Position numbers and translations under genes: made by a program | The notes under the pieces: model-generated | What the model was told of the DNA's origin: nothing | What the model saw: only the letters and a program-made list of their open reading frames with translations | Databases searched by the model: none | Part shown: positions 1-12,561 of the stretch, piece after piece | Layout of the letters: the number at the start of each line of letters is the position of its first letter | Numbering within the stretch: position 1 is the stretch's first letter | Assembly: GCA_015680685.1 (NCBI GenBank) | Contig: MNCI01000270.1 | Location: forward strand, 1,107,887 to 1,171,886 | Direction: 5' to 3' | From: Gnetum montanum | Taxonomy: Eukaryota > Streptophyta > Gnetopsida > Gnetales > Gnetaceae | DNA: 64,000 bases

Positions 1-1416
1 AACTTCATGGGCTCTCAGTTGGGAAAGTCTCCCTTGGGCGTAAGTCCCAAGAGTTCTTCTTGTTTCATTTCGTAGCCCATCCACGATGTGGCAAAGTTGA
101 TCCCACTTAGCGTACCCATGGCCCAGGCAACGATGTAGCAGTGTATAATAACAGGCCATGGTAGCATCAAAGGGTTCGTAAGCACCTTGTTTCTAGCCTT
201 GGATCTACTTCCGAAAATTGAACACTTTGGAGTACGTTTGATATTTGTTGTTGAACAATTCAAGCATCGTACTCCACCTCCTGATGGTTTCTAGTTCTAA
301 GGACCGGTACCAGCTCTCTGCTTCTTTAGTGAGTGTCCTTGGGAACAACTTGAGCTTCTACCACTCATTATCTATATTTTGCAAGGCACAGGCATCGTGG
401 AATGCCTACAAATGATGTTCAGGATCAGCGTTGTATCCCCCTTCAAAACGTGGGATATTATTTATGTCCAAACGCTTGATCCTGCTGTCCTTTAAGTGCC
501 TTGTGGGGATCCTAACTACCTCTGTGATGTCTAGCATGCTTCAGGTTGCAAGTAGCGGTTCGTCATGATCATCTCTATCATGACGTTTGTGATGTCTACG
601 TGGTGGTTCCCTACTTTCCCTGCATCCTTGCCCTTGTCCTAACTCCTCTCGACCTTCCTGTCGAGGCCTTTCATCCTTTTTACTTTTATCCTCCCCTTTA
701 TGCTCATTGTGGCTGTGCCCAGATGTGGAAGGAGAGTGTGAATGGTAAGATGAAGGGGAAGAGGAAGGGGATCCATCACCATGGTGATGTTTCTTACCTT
801 CTCTTTGGCTGCTTTGGCCCTGATCATTGTAACGATCCAAGTGTCTATTCTTAGTGTGAGTGGTTGTTCCTGCCGTGAACAGTTGGTGCTCACGGGGATC
901 AGAGCCTGTAGCATGTAGAGTTGATCAAAGGCCCTGATGCCTTACCTCTTCACCAGAGTGAGGAGGAGGAACATCATTTTCTAAGAAACCCATTGTGAGG
1001 GGTTCCTCGTCTCCTATTTCACTAAGGACATGGGGGACCTTGCCCTTCAACAATGAATGTTGGCTCTCCTACCTTTCTTCCCGAATACGTTGGGCACTTG
1101 TGGGATGATAATCCCTTGTGTCATGGTCATCCAAAACGTATTCCACAAATAGTTCTTGCATGCCAATTTGTGCTAAGGCACGGAAAAGCATGTTAGGGGT
1201 TGCTCGATCTAGGGGTAACACAATGTTACCTTGTAGATCTCTCCACCACATCTGTTCGTCTTGATGGAGAATAAAGGTAAAATCCAGCACATACTCATCG
1301 GGATGAGTATATGTCACTTTAGATTGTTTAGGACATGGCTGGTCTCGGTTATGTGTATGATGCTGATTGTCTTCTGTGTTGCCCTTAGGTGAGTTGATTT
1401 CGTAAGAAGAAGCCAT
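1..1416 (-). pseudogene. gag of element Z (decayed, partial)
   Basis: Gag is the nucleocapsid/capsid polyprotein that packages retrotransposon RNA. The start at 1416 (MASSYEINSPKG) is open for 115 codons and matches the gag N terminus of element A at 47533, sharing the block FTFILHQDEQ and the ending DYHPT-AQ. Further in (about 530-850) a Ser/His/Lys/Glu-rich low-complexity linker is broken between frames. At about 290-20 the conserved gag core reappears, matching A near 48650-48900. Stops and frameshifts make it non-functional. The C terminus is off-window. Confidence 0.75.
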
Positions 1417-1537
1417 CTCTATGGTGTGCTTCTTACCATTATTTATGTTCTTAATTAACTGATTAACCCAAAGGTTCGTTGATGCTCACAACGATGTGAG
1501 TGATATCCCTTATGTTCAATTGGCGTAAAAACACTTA

Positions 1538-1556
1538 GTCCCCGGCAATGGTGCCA
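1538..1556 (-). other. Primer-binding site of Z, complementary to tRNA-Asp
   Basis: On the minus strand the sequence one base after the LTR is TGGCACCATTGCCGGGGAC. It differs at two positions from the complement of the 3' end of plant tRNA-Asp(GTC), TGGCGCCGTTGCCGGGGA (recalled). tRNA-Asp priming is typical of Athila-type elements. Confidence 0.8.
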
Positions 1557-1557
1557 A

Positions 1558-2512
1558 TGATGAGTGGCGAGGTACCCCTACACTCAACCATATGAATACG
1601 ACCGTGTACGCGCGATCCGGTCGAACTCCACAGACTAAATGCCTTAACGCCACAAGAAACACTTGGGGTTAATCGTTCGTTGTCTTCCTAGGCTTGCTTG
1701 TATGTGTCACGGTGTATGGTTAAGCAAGTCTGAGGTATATGATTTTTTTGGTATTTTCAGTTTATCTCCTAAGCTATGATGGTGAAGGGTTGAGAAACTA
1801 ACTAATTCTAACTACAACACTAAGTCCTAGCGTCAGCATCCATTCCCACTTACCGTACACACCCTGAACTGTGCAACTGTGGCTACCAAACGCTAATCGT
1901 TACTGGGATCACCACACGTAACGCACGTGCTCGAAGCGGTCGTATTGAGGCACTTAACTACCCTAAGTGTGACAAGCAGCTGATTCCTTGACTAGCCGTA
2001 CACATCCGTAGATTTTCATAATCAAGTCGTACTTGTCCCATGTCTAGGAGGAAAGGGTGAGAGAATCTACTCGCGATGAGTAGCCGATTCCTTGGCTAGC
2101 CGTACACGTTCGTAAACGCTCGTAACCAAGTCGTACTCATGTCGCGTTACTAGGAAAGTAGTAAATAACATTAATTAAACCTATCCATGCACTGCAAGGT
2201 TTATCTGCAAAGCTTGTCTTTATTGCTATACACAACTTGCGTTCAGGTACAAAGTTGCTCGAATAAAGAACCATTCACTTGAGGGACTCCTACTGCGGGC
2301 ACAGGGAAAATATTCTATCTCTGGGGTGATCAATCTGCCAGAGCTTCACTACTTAGCCTATCTGATGTCAAATGAGGGGAGTGCCACCTCTTATTTATAG
2401 ATATGGTGGCAGACCACAATATCGCATACTCGATATCGCAGGGGATGCGATATCGCGTCGGCCACGATATCGCGTACATGATATCGCAGCTTGTGCAATC
2501 TGCGTCTCATCA
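1558..2512 (-). repeat. 5' LTR of element Z
   Basis: This 955-bp LTR is bounded by TGATGAG and CTCATCA. On the minus strand a TATA box (CTATAAATAAG, 2400-2390) is followed by the same GAGG seen in the 3' LTR at 53347. Upstream of it, U3 holds five ATATCGC motifs (plus-strand starts 2419, 2433, 2450, 2467, 2481) spaced 14-17 bp. The R/U5 part matches the LTRs at 46618, 53347 and 40050, including the AATAAAGA stretch and the blocks around GTAACCCAGTAACGATTAGC. The family match is clear; the exact transcription start is not. Confidence 0.85.
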
Positions 2513-4765
2513 AATACCTTAGGTCAAACCCCTAAAGGTAACCTCAAGAGACATGCCCATGATTACAACATACCCTTTTCGATCTTATTACAATAATTAC
2601 ATCATTTGTTACAAAATGACACCATCATACTTATAGAATAACTTTATTTAGGAATGGAAACATGACAAACTAACCACTTTAGCTTTCATTTGTCCTTAAA
2701 TAAGTCCACATTAAGGATCTTTCTCCATGCTCTAGTGCTTCCTTCATTCTCCAATGCTTGGATTCCTTCTTATTAAATGGGGTGAAATATTAAAAATTTC
2801 TTCCACTTATTTTGCAAATGAAAATATAAGCAAGAAAAACATTTAGAACAATTAAATCTTATCAGATCAACAACTTACCTTAATCTCTAAGTAATTATAA
2901 GAGGTCTTATGCCTACCAACCACCAATTACTAGTACTAACCAAAGTACACTATGCATACGTTGTATTTCTAGTTACCCAAGTGAAGGTAGGGAAAATCCT
3001 TATTCTTTACTTATGTCACACTAAAATATTTTACTTTTCTTATTTTAAATTAATTAAATAAATAAAAGTAATAAAATAAGAAATATAAGTAAATTTAAGA
3101 AACTCCTTGATATTCATTAACCTCTAGAATCAAGGTTGCAATTTTAGTTCTGCAATAAGGGTTATATGATTGAGGGGTCTTATTTGGGATGGTAGGGCTT
3201 GATCTCACTTCTCACATTTTTCCATAGAAATTAACTTTAATAGCCTACTAACTTGGAAGAATCAAGTATTATCCCAAATCTTGATAAACAAGGATGTTGA
3301 CTTTTCTTCAGTAATTATGGTGGCATAATTAGTAAACTATAGTTCTTGATGAGCACAATTCATTAGCATCATCTATTCCTTAATTTGGAGATTCAACATG
3401 CCTACTAAGAATTCAAAGTAGGTGGAGTATGCACTATCCAAAGGGGCTATATGATGAATGGATGGGAACATCTTCTCCAAATTTGATTCCTCTTCCAAAG
3501 ATTCTTTCATACATTTGTATTTTAAGAATTAATAAATATCACTTCCATCTATCACATTTAATTCTTCATAGTAGATAAAGTATACTAAATTGAAATAGGT
3601 ATAGATTAGGAATAGATTACACTTTAATCTTTCCTTGATTTGATTAATCAAGTAAGAAACTTGACAAAGTATGATATTGGGGAATGTTGGGTTGATGATC
3701 AAACATGTGTTAAGCACATTTACATACCTTCTTGATGATTATAGTTTAAGTACCAATGCCAATGCTATGTGGCTTCTTTAGAATCTTGATCATTCTTTCT
3801 TCCCCATGAAATGAAGTTTTGGAATTTTGAAAATCATTTCCTCTAATCTTCATTCAAATCTTAGTATTAACTTGAAAAGGGTTTATTTGTATAAAATCAT
3901 GTAACTATCTATGTTATGATTCTTGTAGTATGCTAGTCTATACGGCTAAAAAGAAGAATCATCATAACAATCTTTTTATTTTTAGTGCCTTTATATTTCA
4001 AATTTCTAAGATTGGGTTAGAATTATTATAGAAATTCCCATGGTAGAACTTCTTGTAGATACAAGACATTAATATTCAAATCTTGTGCTTTTGTAAGGAT
4101 ACATGAGTATCAATACTTGTATCAATCCAAGGTCCAAGGTGGATGTAGTGGATATTGTCTTTGATTGCCTAGGGATCTTGCAAGCATGTTATATGTTGTG
4201 ACATTCATGCTTGGATTCTCTGGTAGCTCATTTCCTCTCATGGATATCAAATACTTTGTTGGGACAAGGTTATGATTTTCCATGATGGATTTTTACCAAA
4301 TGATTTGAATGCTTATTGGATTAGTATCAATCTCCCTTTCATTTCTAGTTTCTTAACTAATTCTTCAACTACTTGATTTATTAGAGTGATAACAATTTTA
4401 TTTCATAGATCTTTCTACCCTCCTTAAGACATTGACTCTAATGTTATAACTAACGATTAACTAGGGTTCATAAACTTAGATTTAGTTTTAGGGGTTAGTG
4501 ACCTATGTTTAACTATAAGTGTAGATTTAATACCTAATTTTGAGGCCTAAAATAACTAAAAAGAGTCAAATCATTAGGCATAGTTAGACAACCTTAGGTT
4601 ATAGCCTACTAAGGTACAATTTAAATTTCCACCTAATTATTAGCTTCTAGAATGATTAAGCTAACATGGCCATTGGATTCAAATTGTTGGAAAAATGTTA
4701 GAAATGACTAGTTATTTATCAAAAAGAGATATCAAATGTCTAAGTTATGCTAATTTTAGCTCCTG
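2513..4765 (+). repeat. Left arm of a large inverted repeat
   Basis: Reverse-complemented, this stretch matches 6185-7845 in matching order. Examples: the flank at 2513-2600 with 7740-7845 (TTTGACCTAAGGTATT on the right arm), 2880-2990 with 7370-7460, 3160-3240 with 7140-7210, 4080-4200 with 6730-6850, and 4640-4760 with 6190-6280. The left arm is about 600 bp longer, so indels have accumulated. No protein similarity is visible in either arm. Element Z interrupts this arm, so the repeat may extend left beyond the window. Confidence 0.7.
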
Positions 4766-5267
4766 AGGCTATTGAAGCATAGTTTAAGGATGATGATTAA
4801 AATTAATTTTTATAGTTGTATATGGAAAATATGACTCCCCTATCATGTCCAAGAGATTAAAATCTACTAGAAATGATTATTTCTTAAATCTTATAAGTTT
4901 TTGAAGTTCAAAAATTGAAAACTTTCTAAAAGCTTCTAAAGAGGTCACCTCAAAACACTGAGAGAACCAATGCCCTTAACTAGTTAACTATGAAGTTTTT
5001 ACCTAGCTAAAGGTTAACTTATTAACTTAGCTAGTTTTGGTGTGGCCTCATAATATGGACTTGAGGTATTTTTCATGTCCACAAGTTTTAGTAGCCTTCG
5101 GATGTTCATGGTATCTTTGGAAATCATGGATCCGTATAGCTGGAAAAGGCAACAAAGAACACAAGAAGGAAGGAACAAGATGGTTTTAACTAAGGCCACA
5201 TGTGAGGATGAGATCAACACCAATGTAGCAGGTGGCATATTTTTCAACCATGGACATGGATAGTAGG
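4766..5267. other. Unassigned spacer inside the inverted repeat
   Basis: This is AT-rich sequence between the left arm and the stand-alone LTR. I see no coding similarity, RNA gene or repeat in it. Confidence 0.4.
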
Positions 5268-6153
5268 TGATGAGTCATGTTTTGCGAGGCCATGATATTG
5301 GATATCCAATATCAGGCCCATGATGTCAAGTATCTGATATGGAGGCACAACCTTCGATGTCAGGCATCCAATATCGCCCCTTCCATGCTAGCCTATAAAT
5401 ACCACACTTGGGTGCATGGTTAGGAGATGGATTTTTATAGCTTTTTCATTGATTTCACAGTAGTTAGAAGTTTTTTAGTTTGCTTTCTAATGCATGCCCA
5501 TAGTGTAATGTTAAGTGATTGAACGACATCCTTATTCAAGTGTGACATACTTGGACACATTACATGACTAGAAATAAAGATCAAGATTAGTTTCATCATT
5601 ACAACATCCAGTTAGATTTATTATTTCTTTTAATTATTTAATTATTTACTATTTTCCTTAGTTAATGTTTCCATTTATTGCTCTTTATTATTCCTATCAT
5701 TAAACTGAATAAGTGCAACTAATCATGAGTGCTTAAGTGTAATTACTTGGTAACCCAATAGTGTATCTTTTGCTAAGCCTAATGACATACACTTGGTAAT
5801 CCCAATGGTAGTTATGCAAAGTCTAAGGCATCTGCAAATGATTAGGAATGGATACTCATTGAATGTAGGCTAGTTTAGACTTTACTTTCCATTATTAATT
5901 AGCTTAATTAATTAATCTCTTTATTATCATTAGAAGTAGCTTAGGGCTAGAAAACATCAAGAATCATATGCCTCACTCTAGAGTAAACTATACATGAAAA
6001 AGCTACCACTAGTCCAAGTGGCAAGATAATGAACTACAATCAAGCCATAACAATTTAGATGCACAACTAGTCCCATCCATGGAATTCGACTAGATCATGC
6101 ATGAATGCTTGTGATTTGTATGGTTGGGCATAGGGGTACCTTGTCACTCATCA
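5268..6153 (+). repeat. Stand-alone (solo-like) LTR of the Athila-like family
   Basis: It starts TGATGAGTCATG and ends TTGTCACTCATCA, 886 bp. A TATA box lies at about 5392 (CCTATAAATACC), with degenerate GATATC-type motifs upstream as in the other LTRs. The R/U5 end carries the family signature TATGGTTGGGCATAGGGGTACC. No gag follows. The 3' flank CCGGGGCAAC could be a remnant of the primer site, or chance. The flanking 5-mers (GTAGG and CCGGG) are not a clean duplication, so solo LTR versus truncated element is unresolved. Confidence 0.7.
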
Positions 6154-6184
6154 CCGGGGCAACCACAAGTGAGTGAGTAAGGAT

Positions 6185-7845
6185 TAATTTAGCATAACTT
6201 GGCATACAATGTCCATTTATAAAATAGGAATAGTCATATCTAACATTTTTTAGCATTTTGAACCTAATGGTGGAGTCATATTGGTCATCCACATAATTGA
6301 TAATTGATTGATATATTAAAACATCACTTAAGAGGCCATAACATAGACTAACCATGCATAATAATTTAATTTTGGGACTAACAAATCTAACCTCATAGGT
6401 CTTAAGATTAGGTGCTTAGCATCTGCAAATAAATAGTCTTCAGTCACTAACCCTCGTATGACATTAGTTAGACTATTAAAGTTAGTGTCCTAAGGGGATT
6501 AGAAAGATTGTTAAGAGTTTAGGTAATGTAGACAATTGTCACAAATCCAAAATATCAATTAGTTGAAGAATTAGTTAGTAAACTAGAATGATGAAGAAGA
6601 TATATCAATTTAGCTTGCAACTAGATCATGTAGAAAGCCCTCATGGAGAATTAAAATCTTATTCTAACAAGGTGCATAATACCCATGAGGAGAAATAACT
6701 CAAGAGAGAATATAAAAACAATAATAAAAGTTGTAACATACAACGTGCTTGCAAGGTTCCTAGCTAGTGAAAGACAACATCTACTATGTCCATCTTTAGG
6801 ATGATATGAGTATCAATACCTATACATCTTAGAAAAACTACAAGATTTAAATGCTAATGTTCTATGTCTATAAGAATGTTACGAATTCCTATACCAATTT
6901 AGAAGATGTTCTTATCAATCCACCATGTAATTCCATTAGTCAATGGATATTTTATTTACTTATAATTCAAGAACAAATGATATTGATGGATGATACTCAT
7001 CAGGTATCATAATTCATCAATTATGATTCTATGACTAATGAAGATAGGTCAACATCATTTTTCATCAAGGCCCTACACTATATGTGATATAATACCTAAT
7101 TCTACCAAGTTATCAAGCTATTAGAGTTAATTTTTAAGAGAGAAATTAAGAAGCAAGATTAAGCCCTACCATCCTAAACAAGTCCATTTGACCATATATC
7201 CCTTATGACAAAACCACAACTACTTCCATTAATCCTCAACCTTGATCAAGATTAGGGAGTTTTTTAACCATACTTTATGTCCTTCATAATTTTATTCATT
7301 ATTTAACTTATATTTTAATTAGGTAAGTAAAATATTTTTGGGTAAAAAAACTTGAAACAATATTTTTCCTATCTTAACTTGGGTAACTAGATACAAGTTG
7401 CACTTTATGTGACCTTAATTAGGACTAGTGATTGGTAGACCTTTAATTTACCTCTTGTCATAACCTTAGAGAATGAGGTAAGTATTCATAAAATAAGATT
7501 AATTTTTCATATATTCTTCTCATTTATATTTTGTTTGCAAAATAAGTAGGAGAACATGAGGATATTCAATCTTAAGTTAAAAGGATAAATTAAAGTAATA
7601 AAGGATTAAAACGTGGAAGACACATTGGACTTAAAAAAAGATCATGAACATGGACTCGTTTGAGGCCAAACGAAACCTAAGGGGGATAGATTCTCACATC
7701 TCCATTCCCAAATGCTACTACTATGTAACAAAGAAGATGTCTTTTCATAACAAGTATTATAATTATTGTAATAAGACCCAAACGAATACATTGTAGTAAC
7801 AATCATGTCTTTCAAGGTAACCTTTGGGGGTTTGACCTAAGGTAT
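6185..7845 (-). repeat. Right arm of the large inverted repeat
   Basis: This is the inverted counterpart of 2513-4765. It contains the uninterrupted version of the site where Z inserted: the sequence runs through GACCTAAGGTATTTATACCC without an LTR. That makes GTATT (AATAC on the other strand) the predicted target duplication of Z. No coding capacity was recognised. Confidence 0.65.
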
Positions 7846-8589
7846 TTATACCCAGGTATCAGAGATCATATTAGCATCGATTTACAAAGTCAGTAAAAGC
7901 AAGTAACAAGTGCTAGGTGAAGTGAGATAGGAAGGTGCTTGACCATCCATTTTTCCTAATTACAAGCCTAACTATGATGGTAATGCTGGATTATCTCTAA
8001 GCGATATATTCCAAAGAAAGATAATTGTAGGGAACCCTCAACTTATGACCTAAATACACCATTCCACATTAATAAAGCATTATTTTCATTTTCCTTCTGC
8101 ATTTTTCTTATCATTTTCTTTACACATAATATCAAATGTTATGAATGTTAGGCATTTCCCATGACATCCAAAAATGGGATGCCACATGAATGATCTTATT
8201 TTAGTGGCCACTTATAAAAAATTAAATGAGAATTTTAGATGTGATAGGAAGAAGGAATTTGAAATAAAGGACTTGGAGGTACTCAATATTTTTTTAGCGA
8301 ATAAAATTGATGAAAAATAAGGTTGAAGAGGTACCAATCTAAATATGCATAGATCATTGTTGAAAAGTATAGATTGGATGAAGCAAAAATTGCAAATTCT
8401 TAAGTTCGTCAAAATAGAAAACTCTTAAGAAAGGATAAAATAACATTGTTTAATGCTAATTTATATAGGGGTATGATTGTCTCACTTAGATTTTTATACC
8501 ATAGTAAGCTAGATTTGAAATTTGCTAAATCCTTCTTGTCGAAATTTATTTAAGATCCAAGGAAGTTCCATTTTAATACTTTAAAACTT
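7846..8589. other. No recognisable feature
   Basis: AT-rich sequence with only short chance open frames. I found no match to the neighbouring elements. Confidence 0.4.
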
Positions 8590-8945
8590 TAAGAAATAAG
8601 TAATCAACCTCAATGTATATTATTTAGAACTAGATATCAATGATTAAAAACTCAGAAAAATACTAGACCTGGCTTGAGAACTAAGTTAGAAAATCTTGGC
8701 AAGTAGGAAGACTTGGAAAATAATTTTAGCATATTAAAATATATAAATATTTATGTTAAAATTGTGAAGAAATAAGCATTATTATCAACCTCAATGTGTA
8801 TTATTCAAATCTAGATATCAATGATTAAAAACTTAGAAAAACACTTAACTTGGCTTGAGAACTAAGTTAGAAAATCTCGACAACTTAGAAGACTCAGGAA
8901 AAAATCTTAGCATATTAAAAACATATTAAAATAAATAAATATTTT
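8590..8945. repeat. Tandem duplication, about 180-bp unit, two copies
   Basis: The block beginning near 8602 (ATCAACCTCAATGTAT) recurs near 8783 (ATCAACCTCAATGTGT). It is followed in both copies by AGATATCAATGATTAAAAAC and then CTTGAGAACTAAGTTAGAAA. The offset is about 180 bp, with scattered substitutions. Confidence 0.75.
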
Positions 8946-11229
8946 TTAAGGTTAAAGCCAAAGAAAGGTAGAGCTATAAAATCCATCTATTCAAGTTTAA
9001 ATCAAAATAGTTATAAGTAGACGATGCCTCAAGCAAAAGAGTAAATAACATGAAAAATAGATACAAGTAAAGAGAAAGATGCAAAATAGTGAAATGCAAA
9101 GAAAAAGAGATGAACATAAAAAACATAGAACTGTAGTAATTAAAAAATTATAATATATGAAAGCAAAAAATACTATAAATTAAGTTACTCCAACTTGTGG
9201 AAAGTTACAAGTTGCTATTTTCTAATTCTTATATATGGTAGAAGGTTGTTTTCTTACCTTGTTATTTATTTATTTATTTTTAATTTTTATTGCTTTTGTT
9301 TATGTTTAAATTGGTTGGGAAATATTCTTAACCAAAATTTTTTCGGTTTTGGCAATTACTCTATAGAAATGGAAAGAAATTAGAGAAATCTAACCCATGA
9401 TTCAGCTTAGCTCAGGCTAATATACAAAGTAGAGATCAATCACTATATTGACAAGAAATCATCATAATAAAAATCATTACAACTATTAATGTTTAAATAT
9501 GTGAACTAAACAAGTTTATTAGTAAATATTAAGTAAGAGAAATGATTGTTTTGATGAGACATAATCCTTGATGCTTGTATGATAAAAAAAATGTTGTAGT
9601 CAATTTGTCAATATGTCATACATACATGACATGTACATTTTAGATGTGCATATATAGACCATAACCATTTGATGTTCTACTATCGTTATCTTAGTTTGTT
9701 ACATTATATTTAGTATAGTTATATTATTTGGTATATCTACATCTTTTAGACCTTAGTTCACTCTATGTTTCTAATCATCTAGTGATACAATCATCACTAT
9801 TATTAATCATGGTTTGATATCATCATGACTAGTTTGTTCTTATATTTTGACTTTTATTTTCAAGAATATTTCCTAGATACTTATGAACGTCTTTGTAATT
9901 TTTATTTATTCTATTTATTGTTAACTATAACTTTTTCCTTTGTGATTATTATCTATTCTCTATATTTTAAATTATAATAATTTTCAATCTACGTTTATTC
10001 TACTTACAAACTTGGTTTCACATATTATGTGGACCTTGATTTCTAACATTATATCAAAGTAGGTTGATTCATTAAATATGCCATGTCTATGCAAGAATCC
10101 TAAAGTAAGAATAATGATGGTTTTAGATAGTTTGATGTATTTATTATGCCATTAGTATTTGAAAATCTACTTAAGCATGAACATCTTACATTTGGAGGTA
10201 TAATTTTATATAATTAAACTTCAGGTAATTGAGCTTCTTACACCATGATCTTTATTCATTTTTGATTGAATCATTGTTTTTTGTTTAGTTTGTGGGTTTG
10301 CTAAGTTTTCATCCTATATTTCATCTAAGCTTTTGTTGTAATTAGGTATGTTTTGTGAATTCATGCATTACATATAGAATTTTTAATTATTATTTGATTT
10401 GTTAAGAGATGTATCATCTAAAATGTGTCGATTCATTTCTTTGCAAGTTAAATGGTTCTGAAATACAAGGATATAATTCTTCTAAGTAATGAGGGTTTAT
10501 CCTTCAAATTTCAATGCATGAATTCCACTTCTAATACTAGTTTTCCATATAATTGTTATTATATTAGACTATACTATGAACTAGTACATATAGTTTTGAA
10601 TTAAGGAAATATGATTTTCTTAATAGAAGAAAGAATTACCAAGATATTGAAGTATTAACTATTATAACACTTAATGATAGAGCTATCCTTTGACCAATAA
10701 CTTACTAGATGAGCTTTTAAAACTAAATGGGTCTATGAGAATGATTATTATATAAAAAGTATTATGTTAGAATGATCTTATAAAGGTATGTTCCATGTAG
10801 CATGGTTTAATGAATAAAGGCTTAGCTTAGTTAATTATACTAAAACATTAGAGAGAAATATGCTAAAGTTTATGATAGAAGAATAGAATGCTTAGAATAT
10901 ATTGATTGATAGATAAAGTAGAAGGAAATAGCTTGATTCAAAAATGTGATCATTGAATAGATAAACAAAAATCTTAAGACTGAAAATGCACTTTCAATTT
11001 TGATAACCATATTAGCATAAGAACAAGAAAGTTATCAAGATAAATGAAAAGTATCTAGATAAAATTTTAAAACACATAGCTTTCTCAAAAGCCCGCATAT
11101 CAAGTTAACATTAAAGAAATAATTATAAAATTTGAAAAACATGATGCTCTTTAGATCATGATTTTGATTCATATTATATAATATATGAATGTAATGAATA
11201 AATATTCATTTTATAAGCCCAAAGAATCC
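8946..11229. other. AT-rich region without a supportable gene
   Basis: Many stops in all frames. The 3' part (about 10600-11229) might be the decayed upstream portion of the LINE that follows, since it shares strand and A-rich composition, but I see no motif to prove it. Confidence 0.35.
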
Positions 11230-11523
11230 TTACAAGCCTCTAGTACACATATTCCTCATCTTATAATAGAAGTGAATTGAAGTATCCATGAAGTAGAAAT
11301 TATAGTAAAAGAAATCAAAGTAATGACCTTTAGTTTAGCATATGGTAAAGCTCCAAGCTTGATGGTTTTCTAATTAAATTTTTAAGAAGCATTGGGACAT
11401 CATTGAAGATGACGCTTTTCATATTTTTCAAGATGTTATTAAAAAAAAATTTCTTAGTAAAAATATTAGTAAATGTATAATTCTTCTTTTTCCCAAGAGT
11501 GGAGATCTTCATCAATTGTAGGT
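11230..11523 (+). pseudogene. LINE (L1-type) reverse transcriptase fragment
   Basis: Read with one or two frame corrections, the segment encodes the start of a LINE reverse transcriptase. It shows a KAPS-DGF motif (family form KAPGPDGF), then FKKHWDIIEDDAFHIFQD, then FLSKNISKCIILLFPKSGD. These correspond to the conserved KAPGPDGF...FFK-W...D...F...I-LIPK blocks. The catalytic FADD region and the poly(A) end are missing; homology stops at about 11520. It is a truncated, non-functional remnant. Confidence 0.7.
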
Positions 11524-11624
11524 ATTAATACAGGTATTAATAAATTTTTTCTTGAATTGAATAGCCCTGTCCAACTTCATCAACAATGAACAACATAAGG
11601 AGTTGTGGACTATGGACATAGACT

Positions 11625-11905
11625 CAGTGGAGGAGTAGTGGGTGCAAACACTTTCTCACATCGAGCATTATCAAGAGAGGTAGAAATAGTAGCACAACCA
11701 TAACTTGACCAAGTGTAAGATCAAGGAAGATGACCTAGTCCTCAAATCCATCCATGAGCATGTAGATAAATTCTCAACTAGCTAGGAAGGGCTCTTCCTA
11801 GTTACCAAAGGCTATGGCAACAAAGAATTCAGGATCGCAAACATGGATGAGAATGAGTTGGCCAACCTCGTCAATCATTCCTATCTAAAGCCTTACTACA
11901 TGTAG
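11625..11905 (+). pseudogene. Ty3/gypsy integrase C-terminal fragment
   Basis: One broken frame gives KIKEDDLVLKSI, then a degenerate GPY-like stretch and LANLVNHSYLKPYYM. This is the usual end of a plant gypsy pol (family form F-VGDLVLRK ... GPY-V ... NA-HLK-YY). It is followed by GCCTTAAACTGG/GCCTTAAACTAG repeats, as often found behind Tat/Ogre-type pol genes. No upstream integrase core was found, so only the tail survives. Its family differs from A-D. Confidence 0.6.
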
Positions 11906-12427
11906 CTTTCCAAAACTGGCAACAAAAAATCAATGTCGATGGCATGTCAAGGCCTTAAACTGGTAAGATGGACTACCAATGCCTAAAACTAGTGACACCA
12001 TGGTCTACTAAGAACTTAAGCTGGCAACACATCCTTCCAGGGCCTTAAACTAGCAACATTGGTGACTTGGGTAGCTTGGTTTCATTCTACATTCTATATT
12101 GCCATATGAAATTTAATGTGACAACATGTTTTCTTTGCTTGGTTTTCTTGTTCTCTTAGAGTTGTGCTTGCAGGATGAAGCCCAGAGTCATTGTGGAGAT
12201 ACAATTCATCATGGCAGCAAGTCACCACATGACCTCAAAGTGCGAGATTTAGTGAGTTTGTCCTACTATGCCAACTATTCTAGTTTCATTATTATTCATG
12301 CTATCATGTCCTTGAACCCAACCCCATAGCCTTGATATACCCTTCCTTACCCTAAATAGTAATGTTGACTAATGATTGACACTCATGCATTATGACCGTA
12401 TGACATAACTTTGTCATAATCCACATC

Positions 12428-12561
12428 AAGTCCATTAAATGTGAGACATCTCAATTAATGGGAAAACCATTAAGTCCATCTAGTGTAACACATCTCTCTT
12501 GATGGAAAAACCATGCAATCTACTAGGTGTAACACAACTCATTCAGTAGGAAAACCATGTC
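12428..12561. repeat. Three degenerate tandem units, about 45 bp each
   Basis: Each unit reads roughly CCAT-TAGTGTAACACATCTC... and ends GGAAAAACCATG (variant ends near 12470, 12515 and 12558). The units differ by several substitutions. Confidence 0.6.

Larger units (their letters stand above)
1..2512 (-). mobile_element. Element Z: 5' part of an Athila-like Ty3/gypsy retrotransposon
   Basis: Read on the minus strand this is a 5' LTR (2512 to 1558), a tRNA-Asp primer-binding site (1556-1538), a short leader and the gag region, which runs off the left edge. The same order and similar sequence recur in the complete element at 46618-54132. The LTR shows TGATGAG...CTCATCA ends. The flank beyond the LTR (2513-2517, AATAC) should be one half of the target duplication; the other half lies outside the window. 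The right arm of the local inverted repeat (near 7835-7850) carries the same flank without the insertion. Pol, if present, is off-window. Confidence 0.85.

Noticed and set aside
5268-6153. Treating this LTR as a proven solo LTR
   Set aside because: The flanking 5-mers GTAGG and CCGGG do not match, so a truncated element cannot be excluded.
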